A DNA stretch of 64,000 nucleotides from Sphingobacterium sp. (GTDB lineage Bacteria > Bacteroidota > Bacteroidia > Sphingobacteriales > Sphingobacteriaceae): positions 93,916 to 157,915 of the forward strand of contig JAIRVH010000042.1 of NCBI GenBank assembly GCA_031253985.1. Reading direction: 5' to 3'. The notes beneath the pieces are model-generated. The model was not told the origin of the DNA, made no database searches, and saw only the letters and a list, made by a program, of their open reading frames with translations. Each line of letters begins with the position of its first letter. Within the stretch, counting starts at the first letter, position 1. This document shows, piece after piece, positions 24,301 to 33,244 of the stretch. The translations under genes were made by a program, and so were the position numbers.

Positions 24301-26581
24301 AATAATGCGGGATCTTACCGAGCAGCGTCAATTGCAGGATGCCCTGCGCCAATCGGAAGAGAAGTACCGCCTGCAGCTGGAAAAAGAAGTCGAGCTAAGG
24401 ACCGCAGAATTGACCGATAGTAAAGAACAATACACGACATTGGTCGATAATACGCCAGATATTATAACCCGCTGGGATAGGCAACTAAAACTAGTCTTCG
24501 CAAATAAAGCCTTCGAGAAGAAGCTGGGGGTTAGTATGGAGAAGGTACTTGACAAAACCAACAGCGAAATGGGCTTGCCTGACGATTTTGTGGTGCCTTA
24601 CCTCGTGAGCTTAAGAAAAGCGCTGGAAACCGGTGAAATTGTCGAGCATTTTAGTACTTCACACCATTTGGGGGCAGAGACTTATTTCTATTACCGGTTA
24701 ACGCCTGAAAAAAATGCGGCAGGCGAGGTCGAGACTATATTAGCTATTGCTAGGGATATTACGGAGATCAAAAAGGCCGAGATTGCTTTGAAAGAAAGCC
24801 GCGATCTGCTACAGTCTATTTTGGACAACAGCTTTATTGCCATGTCAGTACTCAAAGCCATAAGGGATGAAGCAGGAAATATTCTGGATTTTGAGATCTG
24901 TCTCACAAACAAAGAACTGGACCGTGAAACAGGCCGCAACGATTTAATCGGTAAGCTATATGCTGAAGAATTTCCAGGCATCCGTGCAGCCGGTGTTTTT
25001 GATGTCATGTTGAATGTCATGGAGAGCGGAAAAGCGGAAGGATTAGAATATCATTATACTTATGAAGGATTTGATAAGTGGTATTCCTGTATGTTTGTTA
25101 AGATGGATGATGGTCTTGTTGCCACTAATATGGACATTAGTGAACGAAAAATGGCCGAAGAATACGTCCGGAAATCAGAAGAACAGTTAAGGATGTTTGT
25201 GACGGCGAGTTCAGACCTTATTTACAAGATGAGTGCTGACTTTAAGGAAATGTTTGTGGTTCAGAGCAACAATTTTCTACAGAAAACGGACGCGGCGCCG
25301 ACAGTTTGGATGGACTACTATATTCCAGCCGGAGAGCGCGAAAGAGTCAAAAAAGCAATCCAGTCTGCTATCTCAGCAAAAAAGCTCTTTGAACTTGAAC
25401 ATCAAATTTTACTTTCAGATAGTACCGTTGGATGGGCAAACTCCAGAGCAATTCCCGTATTGGACAAAAACGGTGAGATTCTGGAATGGTTTGGCGTCGC
25501 CAGCGATATTACGGCACGTAAGATATCGGAAGCCGAAATAGATAAAAATTATCTGCTCTTACAGCAGTCTGAAGAGGTAGCCAACACGGGTACATGGGAT
25601 TATGATTTGTTGACAAAGATTTTTACCTGGTCGAATGGTATGTATCGCTTATTCAATCTAGAAAAAGGTACGCCGATCTCGCCTGCTATTTATGGCAGAT
25701 ATGCCGAAAAAGATTACGCTAAAATTGCCGAACGTATCGCTGTTAATATTGAGCGGGGGGATACCGATTTTGAAGAAGTACTCATGATCAATGTGGATGG
25801 GGTTACCAAAATTCTTAAGTTAAAAGCGACTGTCATCAGAGATAACAAAGGAATTCCGCTTAGATTGCTCGGTGTTGACGTGGATATAACGGCAAGCCGG
25901 CTTGCGGAAGAGAAACTTCGGCTGATGGAAACCGAGCAGCAGCTGGAGATTTTTAAAGTCACTTTGCAGGCGCAGGAAGAAGAGCGGCGGCGTATATCAG
26001 AAAATCTACATAATGGATTAGGACAATTGCTTTATGGAATAAAAATTAATGTTACTTATATCAATCGTAAAAAGGCTGTGGAGGATCCTGCCGAGTATGA
26101 CCGCTCCAAAAGTTTTACCGAAGAATTGATCGCACAGGCAATTAAAGAGAGCCGCAGTATCTCGCACGAACTTATGCCTGCAACGCTGGAACAATTTGGC
26201 CTGCGCTCTGCTATAAGTGACATTGCTGAACAGTTGAATGGGAATGTACAATTTCATTTTGAATACAGTGATTTAGGATCTAGACTGGAAAAGTATTTGG
26301 AACTTGCTGTTTTCAGAACTGTGCAGGAGCTTATGCTTAATGTTGTTAAACATGCGAAAGCAACTGAGGCGGAGGTGTCCATTACTATCCAAAATGACAC
26401 CATCTATATCGTGGTCCGAGATAATGGTAGTGGGATAAATGAAAAGGAAGTTATAAAGACAGGGATCGGGCTAAGTTCAATACGCAGTAAAATTAAATTA
26501 CTAAACGGGACCGTGAAGATCAATTCGGTTATTGATAAAGGTACCGAGGTTAGTGTGGCAATTCCTATCGGGGGTATTTAA
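21386..26581 (+). CDS. CheB-CheR-PAS-histidine kinase fusion
   Basis: A 1731-residue protein. Order: CheB catalytic domain (about 25-210; Ser33, His60, but Asn152 in 'GTGANGSMG' where Asp is expected); CheR N-terminal and methyltransferase domains (about 225-490) with an intact SAM site 'GCATGEEAYS' and 'CRNVLIYL'; a long heptad coiled coil of repeated 'NEEL/EELE' units (about 670-740); five or six PAS/PAC domains (about 745-1520); HisKA_3 with His1542 in 'NLHNGLGQL'; HATPase ending in 'GIGLSSIRSKIKLL'. It is probably a soluble sensor kinase regulated by methylation of its own or partner glutamates. The response regulator follows 38 nt downstream. Confidence 0.93.
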   Translation: MKKKGKDNKGELKVTDQLQQKPTDFLVVGIGASAGGVYALRDFFRQVPSNSFMAFVVILHLSPDHDSELASILQHETEMPVVQVIERTLIAPDHIYVISPNCHLTMEGSYISVTANQEFEDRRAPVDIFLRTLADHYGSRAISVILSGTGANGSMGLKRIKERGGATFVQNPRQAEFNEMPRNAIATGLVDEVLDVEEIPVRIVAYRNSIGTVQIIEEVQRRPELQQQALRDIFTQLRIRTGHDFSNYKRPTLLRRIERRINVHNLPDLPAYAAFLHEHLDETHALLKDLLISVTNFFRDSKAFKVLEEDVLPKIFAGKTSADQVRVWVAGCATGEEAYSLAILCAEQALSVVDAPKVQIFATDIDESAIATAREGFYTLNDAADISMDRLRRFFTRDGDGYRVRREIREMILFANHNFLNDPPFSKLDLITCRNVLIYLNSTAQERVIETFHFALRPKKFLFLGTSESVDSASDLYTAYNRDYHIFQTREITLRSYPVPDSVPQFQFSKADLLQKPEERESRTRRGSFGELHQKMLEQYAPPSVVVNEEYDIVHMSERAGKYFEFAGGEPTQNLLKLVVPQIRLELRAALYQSVQNKTAIEARNIRFTMNGQAQSLDIQIRPVFEEGDSAKGFILVIFKPSEESTEEGETLMVASDEPMARQLEEELVALKAQLRNSIEHHEYQAEELKASNEELQAMNEELRSAAEELETSKEELQSINEELRTVNQELKVKIDETSVTSNNLQNLINSANVGTIFLDRSFSIRLFTPAILDIFNLKSGDYGRPVTDITNKLQYNGLLQDAETVLEKLTVVEREVMTTDNRSFMMRLLPYRTSEDRINGVVITFFDITKRRESEEALRQSEERTRLLIESAKDYAIFTLDTERRVVSWSSGAQLMLGYTESEMMGRAGDIVFVPEDRKAKVPEQEINKAEKEGRAENERWHLRKDGSLFWGSGIMRPLRNEQGAIIGFVKIMRDLTEQRQLQDALRQSEEKYRLQLEKEVELRTAELTDSKEQYTTLVDNTPDIITRWDRQLKLVFANKAFEKKLGVSMEKVLDKTNSEMGLPDDFVVPYLVSLRKALETGEIVEHFSTSHHLGAETYFYYRLTPEKNAAGEVETILAIARDITEIKKAEIALKESRDLLQSILDNSFIAMSVLKAIRDEAGNILDFEICLTNKELDRETGRNDLIGKLYAEEFPGIRAAGVFDVMLNVMESGKAEGLEYHYTYEGFDKWYSCMFVKMDDGLVATNMDISERKMAEEYVRKSEEQLRMFVTASSDLIYKMSADFKEMFVVQSNNFLQKTDAAPTVWMDYYIPAGERERVKKAIQSAISAKKLFELEHQILLSDSTVGWANSRAIPVLDKNGEILEWFGVASDITARKISEAEIDKNYLLLQQSEEVANTGTWDYDLLTKIFTWSNGMYRLFNLEKGTPISPAIYGRYAEKDYAKIAERIAVNIERGDTDFEEVLMINVDGVTKILKLKATVIRDNKGIPLRLLGVDVDITASRLAEEKLRLMETEQQLEIFKVTLQAQEEERRRISENLHNGLGQLLYGIKINVTYINRKKAVEDPAEYDRSKSFTEELIAQAIKESRSISHELMPATLEQFGLRSAISDIAEQLNGNVQFHFEYSDLGSRLEKYLELAVFRTVQELMLNVVKHAKATEAEVSITIQNDTIYIVVRDNGSGINEKEVIKTGIGLSSIRSKIKLLNGTVKINSVIDKGTEVSVAIPIGGI

Positions 26582-26619
26582 ATAAAAGTGTTCAATTAAG
26601 TATAGTAGTTTAGCTTATC

Positions 26620-27012
26620 ATGATTAGAATTATAGTCGTTGAAGACAATGAGATCGTAAGAAAGGGCATAATAGGTCTTCTCGATGAACAGGAAGACCTA
26701 GAGGTTATTGGAGATGCTGAGCATGGATTCGCAGCTATTGAACTGCTTGAAAAAGGGCTTGAACCCGACATCATTCTGACCGATTTTAATATGCCGGGAA
26801 TGGATGGTGCGATACTTAGCGAAAAAGTCCATATCTTACGCCCGCAGATAAAAACGATCATATTGACGATGCATCAGCGGGCCGATTTTGTAGATCGGGC
26901 CCGCGCCGCCGGTGCCTCAGGATATATTCTTAAAGATGGCAACTTTGAGGAGCTTTTTATCGGAATCAGAAATGTCTACGCCGGAGAAGGATTTATTACC
27001 GTTGGATTGTAA
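26620..27012 (+). CDS. receiver-only response regulator
   Basis: A 130-residue receiver domain with the acidic pocket ('VEDNE'), phospho-acceptor Asp55 in 'LTDFNMPG', Thr in 'ILTMHQ' and Lys in 'YILKDGN'. Sequence and length match the receiver half of NarL/FixJ regulators, but the frame stops where the linker to a LuxR helix-turn-helix would begin, and no such domain follows in any frame. The hairpin at 27044 supports a natural end. It is the likely partner of the HisKA_3 kinase upstream and probably works by protein-protein contact or as a phosphate sink. Confidence 0.9.
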   Translation: MIRIIVVEDNEIVRKGIIGLLDEQEDLEVIGDAEHGFAAIELLEKGLEPDIILTDFNMPGMDGAILSEKVHILRPQIKTIILTMHQRADFVDRARAAGASGYILKDGNFEELFIGIRNVYAGEGFITVGL

Positions 27013-27043
27013 TTCCTTGCACCCCTTGGCCAGAAATATTAAC

Positions 27044-27090
27044 CTACTAAACGCCCGGATTGCTGGGCATTTGTAGTAGTCCTTTTACTT
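27044..27090 (+). terminator. terminator after the CheB-kinase-receiver genes
   Basis: CTACTAAACGCCC pairs with GGGCATTTGTAGTAG (a two-base bulge) around a short loop, followed by TCCTTTTACTT. Confidence 0.6.
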
Positions 27091-27178
27091 CCGAGTTGAC
27101 ACCCATACATATCATGCTTTCGGCAGATAATTTTAATACTGCGTCGAATTTTTGAGTTTTGAAAAGTTTTACCAATGT

Positions 27179-27955
27179 TCAGATAATTTGTAATAATGGT
27201 TTAACTTGCATACTGACTACTGACGAGCGAAGTGGCTGTGATACGATAAAAGCGATAGATCGAGCGATGTCTTCGGCATATAACATTTCCAGAGCCCCGA
27301 TTTTTTCACGCTGTTCTTCGGGCGGATCGGGCTGCATGTCGGTTCCGACTGCCCCCGGTTCGATGAGGGAAACCTGTATGCCCTTAGGATTGACTTCTTT
27401 GCGTAAAGATTCGGTAAATGCCTGGATGCCACCCTTTGAACATACATAAACAGAACTTTGCGCCTCGCGGGCATCTGCACTCATGGAGCCTACATTAACA
27501 ATATGGCCTGATCCGTGGGGTTCCATCCTGAACAGCGCCGCTTGGGAACAGCTCAGATAGGCAAGAACATTCAGACGTAATAAATAGGCCTGGTCTGAAT
27601 AGGTTCCTTCTTTAACCGATTGATAAGCGACGGCGGCATTGTTGATCAATAGATCCAGCCGATCATACATACCATCAAATTCTTGAAAGAGTGACTGGAT
27701 TCCATCTTCTGTTGCCAAGTCTACCACAATACCGTTTAATGAGCCTGCACATGTTATTTTAGAGAAATCTTCCAGCGTGTCGTCCAGCTGCCGTTGGTGA
27801 TGACCGCATATCAGTACATGATTTCCCATCGATGCGAGCAATAATGCCGTTGCACGTCCAATGCCTGTTGTGCCCCCGGTAACTATTACATTTTTATTCT
27901 TTATCCATTCTGGAAGGACAGAATTTTCATAATTTGTTGGATTGTCTATCATCAT
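27179..27955 (-). CDS. SDR family oxidoreductase
   Basis: A 258-residue classical SDR: 'VTGGTTGIGRATALLLAS' (cofactor loop about residue 25-32), 'LINNAAVAYQ', catalytic Ser in 'NVGSMSAD', Tyr-Lys in 'YVCSK', and 'IEPGAVGTDM'. 'CGHHQRQL' after strand 2 lacks the Asp typical of NAD use, so NADP(H) is possible. It starts with two ATGs in a row. It faces away from the FAD-Rieske gene across a 223-nt gap and converges with the receiver gene. Substrate unknown. Confidence 0.9.
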   Translation of the reverse strand: MMIDNPTNYENSVLPEWIKNKNVIVTGGTTGIGRATALLLASMGNHVLICGHHQRQLDDTLEDFSKITCAGSLNGIVVDLATEDGIQSLFQEFDGMYDRLDLLINNAAVAYQSVKEGTYSDQAYLLRLNVLAYLSCSQAALFRMEPHGSGHIVNVGSMSADAREAQSSVYVCSKGGIQAFTESLRKEVNPKGIQVSLIEPGAVGTDMQPDPPEEQREKIGALEMLYAEDIARSIAFIVSQPLRSSVVSMQVKPLLQII

Positions 27956-28178
27956 TTATATAATTAGTGACTATTTATTCTAAACCGCATAAGGGAAACA
28001 TTTTCTCTTCTAAATTGGTTTGATACAGTGTTTTAAGACGTATTTGTTCGCCTTTTTGCGTATTTACCGATAAAACGATTCCTGCATGGAATGGTTCATC
28101 CCTATAATAATCCATAATAATTATACACACCTGGGGCCCGATATATGACATCCAGCCTTCAGCTCAACTAAAAATATT

Positions 28179-29696
28179 ATGACACGAGACGGAATCAATA
28201 GAAGTTTTTGGCAATGCGCTGAATCCCCCAATCTTTCATCTGACTTCATCGATCTAGCATTTGACACCATTATCGTCGGAGCAGGAATTACGGGAGTAAC
28301 TTTAGCGAAAGAATTACAAAATAGGGGTATAAAGTGCCTGCTTTTAGATAAAGAAAATCCCGGATTTGGTACTACGGGCGGAACTACCGCGCATATCAAT
28401 AATTTTTACGATGCTTCCTATAATGAGATTATCGATAATTTTGGAGAAACAGCAGCACAACAGCTGCTTATCAGTACATTTGATACTGTAGATTACATCA
28501 GAAATAATATTGTTAGAAATAGGATCGACTGCGATTTTTCCATATGCGATTTTTTTCTGTTCAGCGCAGAGGAGGGACAAAACGAGCAACTTGATCAAAT
28601 TTATGCAGCACATCAACAACTCGGATTGAAGACATCTTGGGTAGATGCGATCCCCTTTAGTGTACCTTTTAGAAAAGCGATGCGCATCGAGGGGCAAGGT
28701 CAATTTCATCCGATTAAATATATCGACGGATTATTGTCCGCCTTTATCGATGAAGGTGGTGCTCTCCTGACCAATCAGATTATTGAGGATTATGACAATG
28801 ATGAAAATAGGATTACCATAAAAACAAGTGATAAAGGAACTTTTACTGCCAAAAATTTGGTTTGGGCAACACATACACCACCGGGAAAGAATAGATTTAA
28901 TTTTTTATTAGCACCGTACCGAAGTTATGTGGTCGTGCTGAAACTTTCCGAGAGTTCGTCTGAAACCGGACAGGCTGCCGATTTGTATGATCCTTACCAT
29001 TATTTTAGGTATCATCAGGCTGAGGACGCACAATATTTAATCGTTGGCGGATTCGATCACAAAACTGGAGATGAAAAGGATACGGAGAAACATTTTGATG
29101 ACCTGAAGCAATGGGCTGATGAGCACTTTGATTACGATGAATTGGTTGCTCAATGGTCATCGCAATATTATATTTCGGCAGACGGCTTACCTTATATCGG
29201 AAGAATGCCAGATGAGTCCAATGTTTACATTGCTACAGGATATGGTGGCAATGGGATGACTTTCGGATCAATGGCCTCTCTGATTATTCCCGATTTGATT
29301 GAAGGTATGGAAACTCCTTTATCTGAACTGTTGTCCCCATCCCGTGTAAAACCGATTGCAAGTGTTAAAAGTGTGGTTTCCGAAGGGTTGGGTGTGGTCA
29401 AGCACTTTGTTATGGACAAGCTTTCGCCAGAGACAATAAAAGGGCTAGATGACATTCCCAAAGATGGAGGCAAAGTCGTCCGTATTGAAGGCAAAACATT
29501 GGCAGCCTATAGGGATAAGGAGGGGACACTATTCTGTTTAAATTCAGTGTGTCCACATATGGGTTGTACGGTAGCCTGGAATCCTTCGGAGCATACGTGG
29601 GACTGTCCCTGCCACGGATCCAGGTTTGATGTCAGCGGTAACATGTTAAATGGGCCGGCAACCACAGGTCTTTCTAAAATCGACCTAGATACTTAA
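28179..29696 (+). CDS. FAD-dependent oxidoreductase with C-terminal Rieske domain
   Basis: A 505-residue two-domain protein. Residues about 25-400 form a DAO/GlpD-type FAD domain: 'DTIIVGAGITGVTLAKELQN' (GxGxxG) and 'YIATGYGGNGMTFGS' near the FAD end. Residues about 430-505 are a Rieske [2Fe-2S] domain with C458-x-H460 and C476-x2-H479. This fusion oxidises an amine- or hydroxy-type substrate at FAD, with the Rieske centre probably passing electrons; the substrate is not known. No signal peptide. The GT9 gene begins 30 nt downstream, so they may share a transcript. Confidence 0.92.
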   Translation: MTRDGINRSFWQCAESPNLSSDFIDLAFDTIIVGAGITGVTLAKELQNRGIKCLLLDKENPGFGTTGGTTAHINNFYDASYNEIIDNFGETAAQQLLISTFDTVDYIRNNIVRNRIDCDFSICDFFLFSAEEGQNEQLDQIYAAHQQLGLKTSWVDAIPFSVPFRKAMRIEGQGQFHPIKYIDGLLSAFIDEGGALLTNQIIEDYDNDENRITIKTSDKGTFTAKNLVWATHTPPGKNRFNFLLAPYRSYVVVLKLSESSSETGQAADLYDPYHYFRYHQAEDAQYLIVGGFDHKTGDEKDTEKHFDDLKQWADEHFDYDELVAQWSSQYYISADGLPYIGRMPDESNVYIATGYGGNGMTFGSMASLIIPDLIEGMETPLSELLSPSRVKPIASVKSVVSEGLGVVKHFVMDKLSPETIKGLDDIPKDGGKVVRIEGKTLAAYRDKEGTLFCLNSVCPHMGCTVAWNPSEHTWDCPCHGSRFDVSGNMLNGPATTGLSKIDLDT

Positions 29697-29726
29697 TGAA
29701 TGGTAAACTATTCTTAATCGTATAGA

Positions 29727-30689
29727 ATGTTCAAAATCGCTATCTTTCGTGCTCTTCAATTGGGGGATCTCCTGTGCTCTATACCGGCAATAGATGCCCT
29801 AAAATTGAATTATCCGGACGCGAAACTCTATTTTATTGGTTTGCCGCATATGCGTGCACTAATGGAGCGTTTTGACTGCATAGACGAATATATTGATTTC
29901 CCCGGGCATCCGGCGCTTCCGGAAATTCCGCACGACCCCAGGGAATTGGCTCGCTTTATATTGCGTATGCAAGCTGAAAATTTTGATCTGCTCGTCCAGA
30001 TGCAGGGAGACGGAACTATAGTAAACGGTTTCTTAACACAATTTGGCGCAAGGCGCTTGGTCGGATTTAAACTTTTAGCGCCTGTAGGTGATTCGGATTG
30101 GCTGACCTATCCGAATCACCTGCACGAGGTGGACCGACATCTGGCACTCGTCCGTTTTTTAGGTATCGAAGAGGCGTCGCGCGCGATGTATTATCCAATA
30201 TATCCAGCAGACTGGGCAGCGTATGAGCACATAAGATCTGAAATAGAACGACCCTTTGTTATCGTGCATGTAGGAAGTAGGGACGCGAGAAGGCGTTGGC
30301 CGGTCGAAAATTTCGCATATTTAAGCGAGTATATCTACAGGATGGGGTATCAGCTCATACTGACAGGAGTTGAAGCAGAGCAACAATTGGTTAATGAACT
30401 GCAGAAACTAATGGAATTTCCCGCAGTCAATCTTTGTTCCAGGCTGGATTTAGGCACATTGGGCTGTCTTTTAACAGAAGCATCGTTGTTACTGTGTAAC
30501 TGTACAGGCATTTCGCATATTGCTGCAGCACTGCAGACCAAGAGTATCGTCATCAGTATGGATGGCGAGCCACAGCGATGGGGTCCGCGCAATACAACAT
30601 TGCATACCACATTTGACCTCACTAAATCCATCGAGTTGGGACGGATTGAAAATGAAATCAGTCACCTTCTTCCATCAATTTCCTTTTGA
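29727..30689 (+). CDS. glycosyltransferase family 9 (heptosyltransferase-like)
   Basis: A 320-residue GT9/GT-B fold protein: 'IFRALQLGDLLCSIPAIDAL' (the N-terminal 'G D ... P ... L' motif) and the donor-site region 'VIVHVGSRDARRRWPVENFA', then 'LCNCTGISHIAAALQ' matching the GT9 'D(T/S)G..H.A.A' motif, though with C and N in place of the usual D. GT9 enzymes use ADP-heptose or related donors. Its last 32 nt overlap tail to tail with the GT9 gene on the other strand. Association with the heptose operon suggests a shared donor. Confidence 0.88.
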   Translation: MFKIAIFRALQLGDLLCSIPAIDALKLNYPDAKLYFIGLPHMRALMERFDCIDEYIDFPGHPALPEIPHDPRELARFILRMQAENFDLLVQMQGDGTIVNGFLTQFGARRLVGFKLLAPVGDSDWLTYPNHLHEVDRHLALVRFLGIEEASRAMYYPIYPADWAAYEHIRSEIERPFVIVHVGSRDARRRWPVENFAYLSEYIYRMGYQLILTGVEAEQQLVNELQKLMEFPAVNLCSRLDLGTLGCLLTEASLLLCNCTGISHIAAALQTKSIVISMDGEPQRWGPRNTTLHTTFDLTKSIELGRIENEISHLLPSISF

Positions 30690-31749
30690 GACCAGTGCGC
30701 TCGAGTAATGCATGGAATTTTTCGAGGATCACGTCGGTAGTCAAAGGCGCGATTTTAGTAGTGCCGTTCTGTTTATCAACGAAGATATTAATAGTGTTCT
30801 TTGACCGGGCCGAAGGACTGACTGGATATAAAACAAAATCTGAATCGCGGGACCAGGGGATATGTTGTGGATTAGTCTGCGCATAGAGTACCAAAGTAGG
30901 CCGTTGTAGCGCACAGGAGATGTGAGCTACGCCGGTATTTACTGTGATTACAGCAGCAGCCTGCTGTACCAATAGCAAAAGATCGCGGACGCTGGTTGTT
31001 CCGATGAGATTTACCAGATTCTGTGAATTGGGGGTTGACGAACAGGACCTTAAGTAATCATTATTTCCTTTGCCGACCAATACGACCTGAAAATTCAGTT
31101 CGATCAGTTTTTCAATGAGCGCTCGAGCGACCTCAATCGGGATACGACGCTTCTCTTCAGAGACATCGTAATTGAGAATAACAGGTTTAAACGCCGGATT
31201 TGAAACGAAGATTGGAAATCTGCCAGAAGGTATTTGTAAAGTGGGTAGGGAACTGTTTAGCGTTGAAATGCCAAGGTACTTCACTAATTCAAGATCCCTT
31301 GTAATCTGATGCCGGACCTGAAACAACGGTTCTTTATCGGGAATCCATTGTGTGAGCAATGTATAGGGGTTTTCACGCATATAAGCCGCTCGCTTTGGAA
31401 TTCCTGCAAGATATGCTAACATAATCGCCGCCATGGGATTCTGGCTATATACGTTGAATATGATACAGGCATCAAATTGTTTTTCCCGAATATCGGCGAT
31501 CAAGGCCTCAGTGTAAGTGGCGGAATCTTGATTCCCTAATTTCATCCATGGTGCATCGTATTGGATATAAGCATCCACAGTACCCAGAAACGGGATGATG
31601 GGAATAGCCATTTCTGATGCTAGAAGTGTAATCTTGCAGTGCGGCATGTTCGTTTTTATCTGCTGAAAGGCGGCATTGTTCATGATTAAATCCCCCATAT
31701 TATCCAATCGGATGATCAGCATATTTTTACAATCTTTCCATTCATCCAT
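30658..31749 (-). CDS. glycosyltransferase family 9 (heptosyltransferase-like)
   Basis: A 363-residue GT-B protein: 'MLIIRLDNMGDLIMNNAAFQ' (the 'GD' motif of GT9 acceptor loops) and 'AAVITVNTGVAHISCALQRP', the donor-site 'NTG..H..A' signature, with 'VVLVGKGND' before it. These enzymes move heptose or a similar sugar from a nucleotide donor to a glycan acceptor on the cytoplasmic face. Its ATG lies 1 nt after the hldE stop, so translation is coupled to the ADP-heptose genes. It is the last gene of the operon. Confidence 0.9.
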   Translation of the reverse strand: MDEWKDCKNMLIIRLDNMGDLIMNNAAFQQIKTNMPHCKITLLASEMAIPIIPFLGTVDAYIQYDAPWMKLGNQDSATYTEALIADIREKQFDACIIFNVYSQNPMAAIMLAYLAGIPKRAAYMRENPYTLLTQWIPDKEPLFQVRHQITRDLELVKYLGISTLNSSLPTLQIPSGRFPIFVSNPAFKPVILNYDVSEEKRRIPIEVARALIEKLIELNFQVVLVGKGNNDYLRSCSSTPNSQNLVNLIGTTSVRDLLLLVQQAAAVITVNTGVAHISCALQRPTLVLYAQTNPQHIPWSRDSDFVLYPVSPSARSKNTINIFVDKQNGTTKIAPLTTDVILEKFHALLERTGLKRKLMEEGD

Positions 31750-31750
31750 A

Positions 31751-33244
31751 TTAGCTGATCTTTTTTAAGAATTGGCCACCATTTTCCTGCACACGTTCTA
31801 TAATCTTAGTCGTCGATTGTTTGTGTACATGTGGAATAAAGACAAGTTGGGTTCCCAGTATTTGAAGCAGTCCCATTTCGGGCATTTCTTCGCTTTTATA
31901 AGCCTCACCTTTAACAAATACATGGGGCTTCACTTTTTCGAGTACCGGAATCGGATCGTCAGAAAATTCATCACCAAAGGGAACGATGTAATCTACAGCC
32001 GATAGCGCGCGCAGCACTTCGATACGTTCGCTCAGTGTATTTATGGGTCTGGAATCTCCTTTCAATCGAGCAATGCTTTCGTCTGTATTGATGCCGACTA
32101 TCAGGATATCTCCTTGCGACTTTGCTTCATTGAGGTAATGTGCATGACCGGCGTGAAAGATGTCAAAACATCCATTTGTAAATACAATTTTATGTTCACG
32201 GCGGAGCATATCGCACACTGATTCAAGATTGCTAAGATCCGTGATCAGTTTTTGATCTCTGTTGTGGAGCTCGCGAGCAAGCTCTTCGCAACTGCAGCTA
32301 GCGGTACCACTTTTATGAATACCGATCTGGGCAGCCTTGACACTCAAGGCAAGGGCTATATCCTCTTCCAGTTTATTATAGTAAGCTAGGCAGAGCACGG
32401 TCAGAAAAGTATCCCCAGCCCCTGAAAAATTTCCTTCTTTTAAAACAGGTACGGGATAATGTTTGGGTTCGCTGTCTTTTTTGAATAAAATCACGCCATC
32501 TTTATCCAGGGTAAGAGCCACCCAATTTGCCTTCGAAATAACACATAGGCTCTCTGACCATTCGAACGCTTGTACTATGCGGTCCTTTTCGGGCTTATGT
32601 CCCAATATCTTGCATGCCTCCTCGTAATTTGGTTTAACCAGATCGGGCCGAAGGCAGTTATATTTGTAATAATCTTTGCTGTCAACTGCTATAATTTTAG
32701 GGTCTTTCTGCTGCTCCTGATAAAGTAACTGAATCAGCTCATCGGTAATGTTGCCTTTACCATAATCCGCTATAAAAATGATATCAATATGTTTGAGCAC
32801 TTTTTTTACATCAGCGAGATATCGTTTTAATAGGGTGGGAGTATAGTCATAGACCTGTCCGATATCATAGCGTAGGAGACATTGGTTTTCTCTGCGCAAT
32901 CGAGTCTTGGTAAGGGTCTGACAGTTGGCATTAAAAAGTATGTTGCTCGTGTCAATTCCCTGTAACCGCAAATCCCTGGCAATCGTCTGGGCACTGTAGT
33001 CATCGCCCAGCATGGTAATGACAGAAACTTTAGCGCCCATATTGCAAAGATTGGTAATGGCGTTTCCGGCCCCGCCAAGGCAGTACTGTACAGACTTTAC
33101 ATCCAGGACCGGAACCGCAACATCTGGCGCCAGCCGGCTACACTCACCGTCTAGATATATATCCAACATGCAATCTCCTAAAACAAGAACGCTGGGATTG
33201 TTAAATCCTTTTGCGACCAACTTATTTAATGTAATTTCATTCAT
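31751..33244 (-). CDS. hldE: bifunctional heptose 7-phosphate kinase / heptose 1-phosphate adenylyltransferase
   Basis: At 497 residues it matches HldE (about 480). The N-terminal PfkB kinase domain (about 15-325) has 'GGAGNAITNL' near the start and the catalytic Asp278 in 'FSGAGDTF'; the C-terminal nucleotidyltransferase domain (about 350-490) has 'VFTNGCFDIFHAGHAHYL' with H364-x2-H367 and 'GINTD'. It phosphorylates heptose 7-phosphate to the 1,7-bisphosphate, and adenylylates heptose 1-phosphate to ADP-heptose. It overlaps gmhB by 8 nt and precedes GT9 by 1 nt. Confidence 0.95.
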   Translation of the reverse strand: MNEITLNKLVAKGFNNPSVLVLGDCMLDIYLDGECSRLAPDVAVPVLDVKSVQYCLGGAGNAITNLCNMGAKVSVITMLGDDYSAQTIARDLRLQGIDTSNILFNANCQTLTKTRLRRENQCLLRYDIGQVYDYTPTLLKRYLADVKKVLKHIDIIFIADYGKGNITDELIQLLYQEQQKDPKIIAVDSKDYYKYNCLRPDLVKPNYEEACKILGHKPEKDRIVQAFEWSESLCVISKANWVALTLDKDGVILFKKDSEPKHYPVPVLKEGNFSGAGDTFLTVLCLAYYNKLEEDIALALSVKAAQIGIHKSGTASCSCEELARELHNRDQKLITDLSNLESVCDMLRREHKIVFTNGCFDIFHAGHAHYLNEAKSQGDILIVGINTDESIARLKGDSRPINTLSERIEVLRALSAVDYIVPFGDEFSDDPIPVLEKVKPHVFVKGEAYKSEEMPEMGLLQILGTQLVFIPHVHKQSTTKIIERVQENGGQFLKKIS

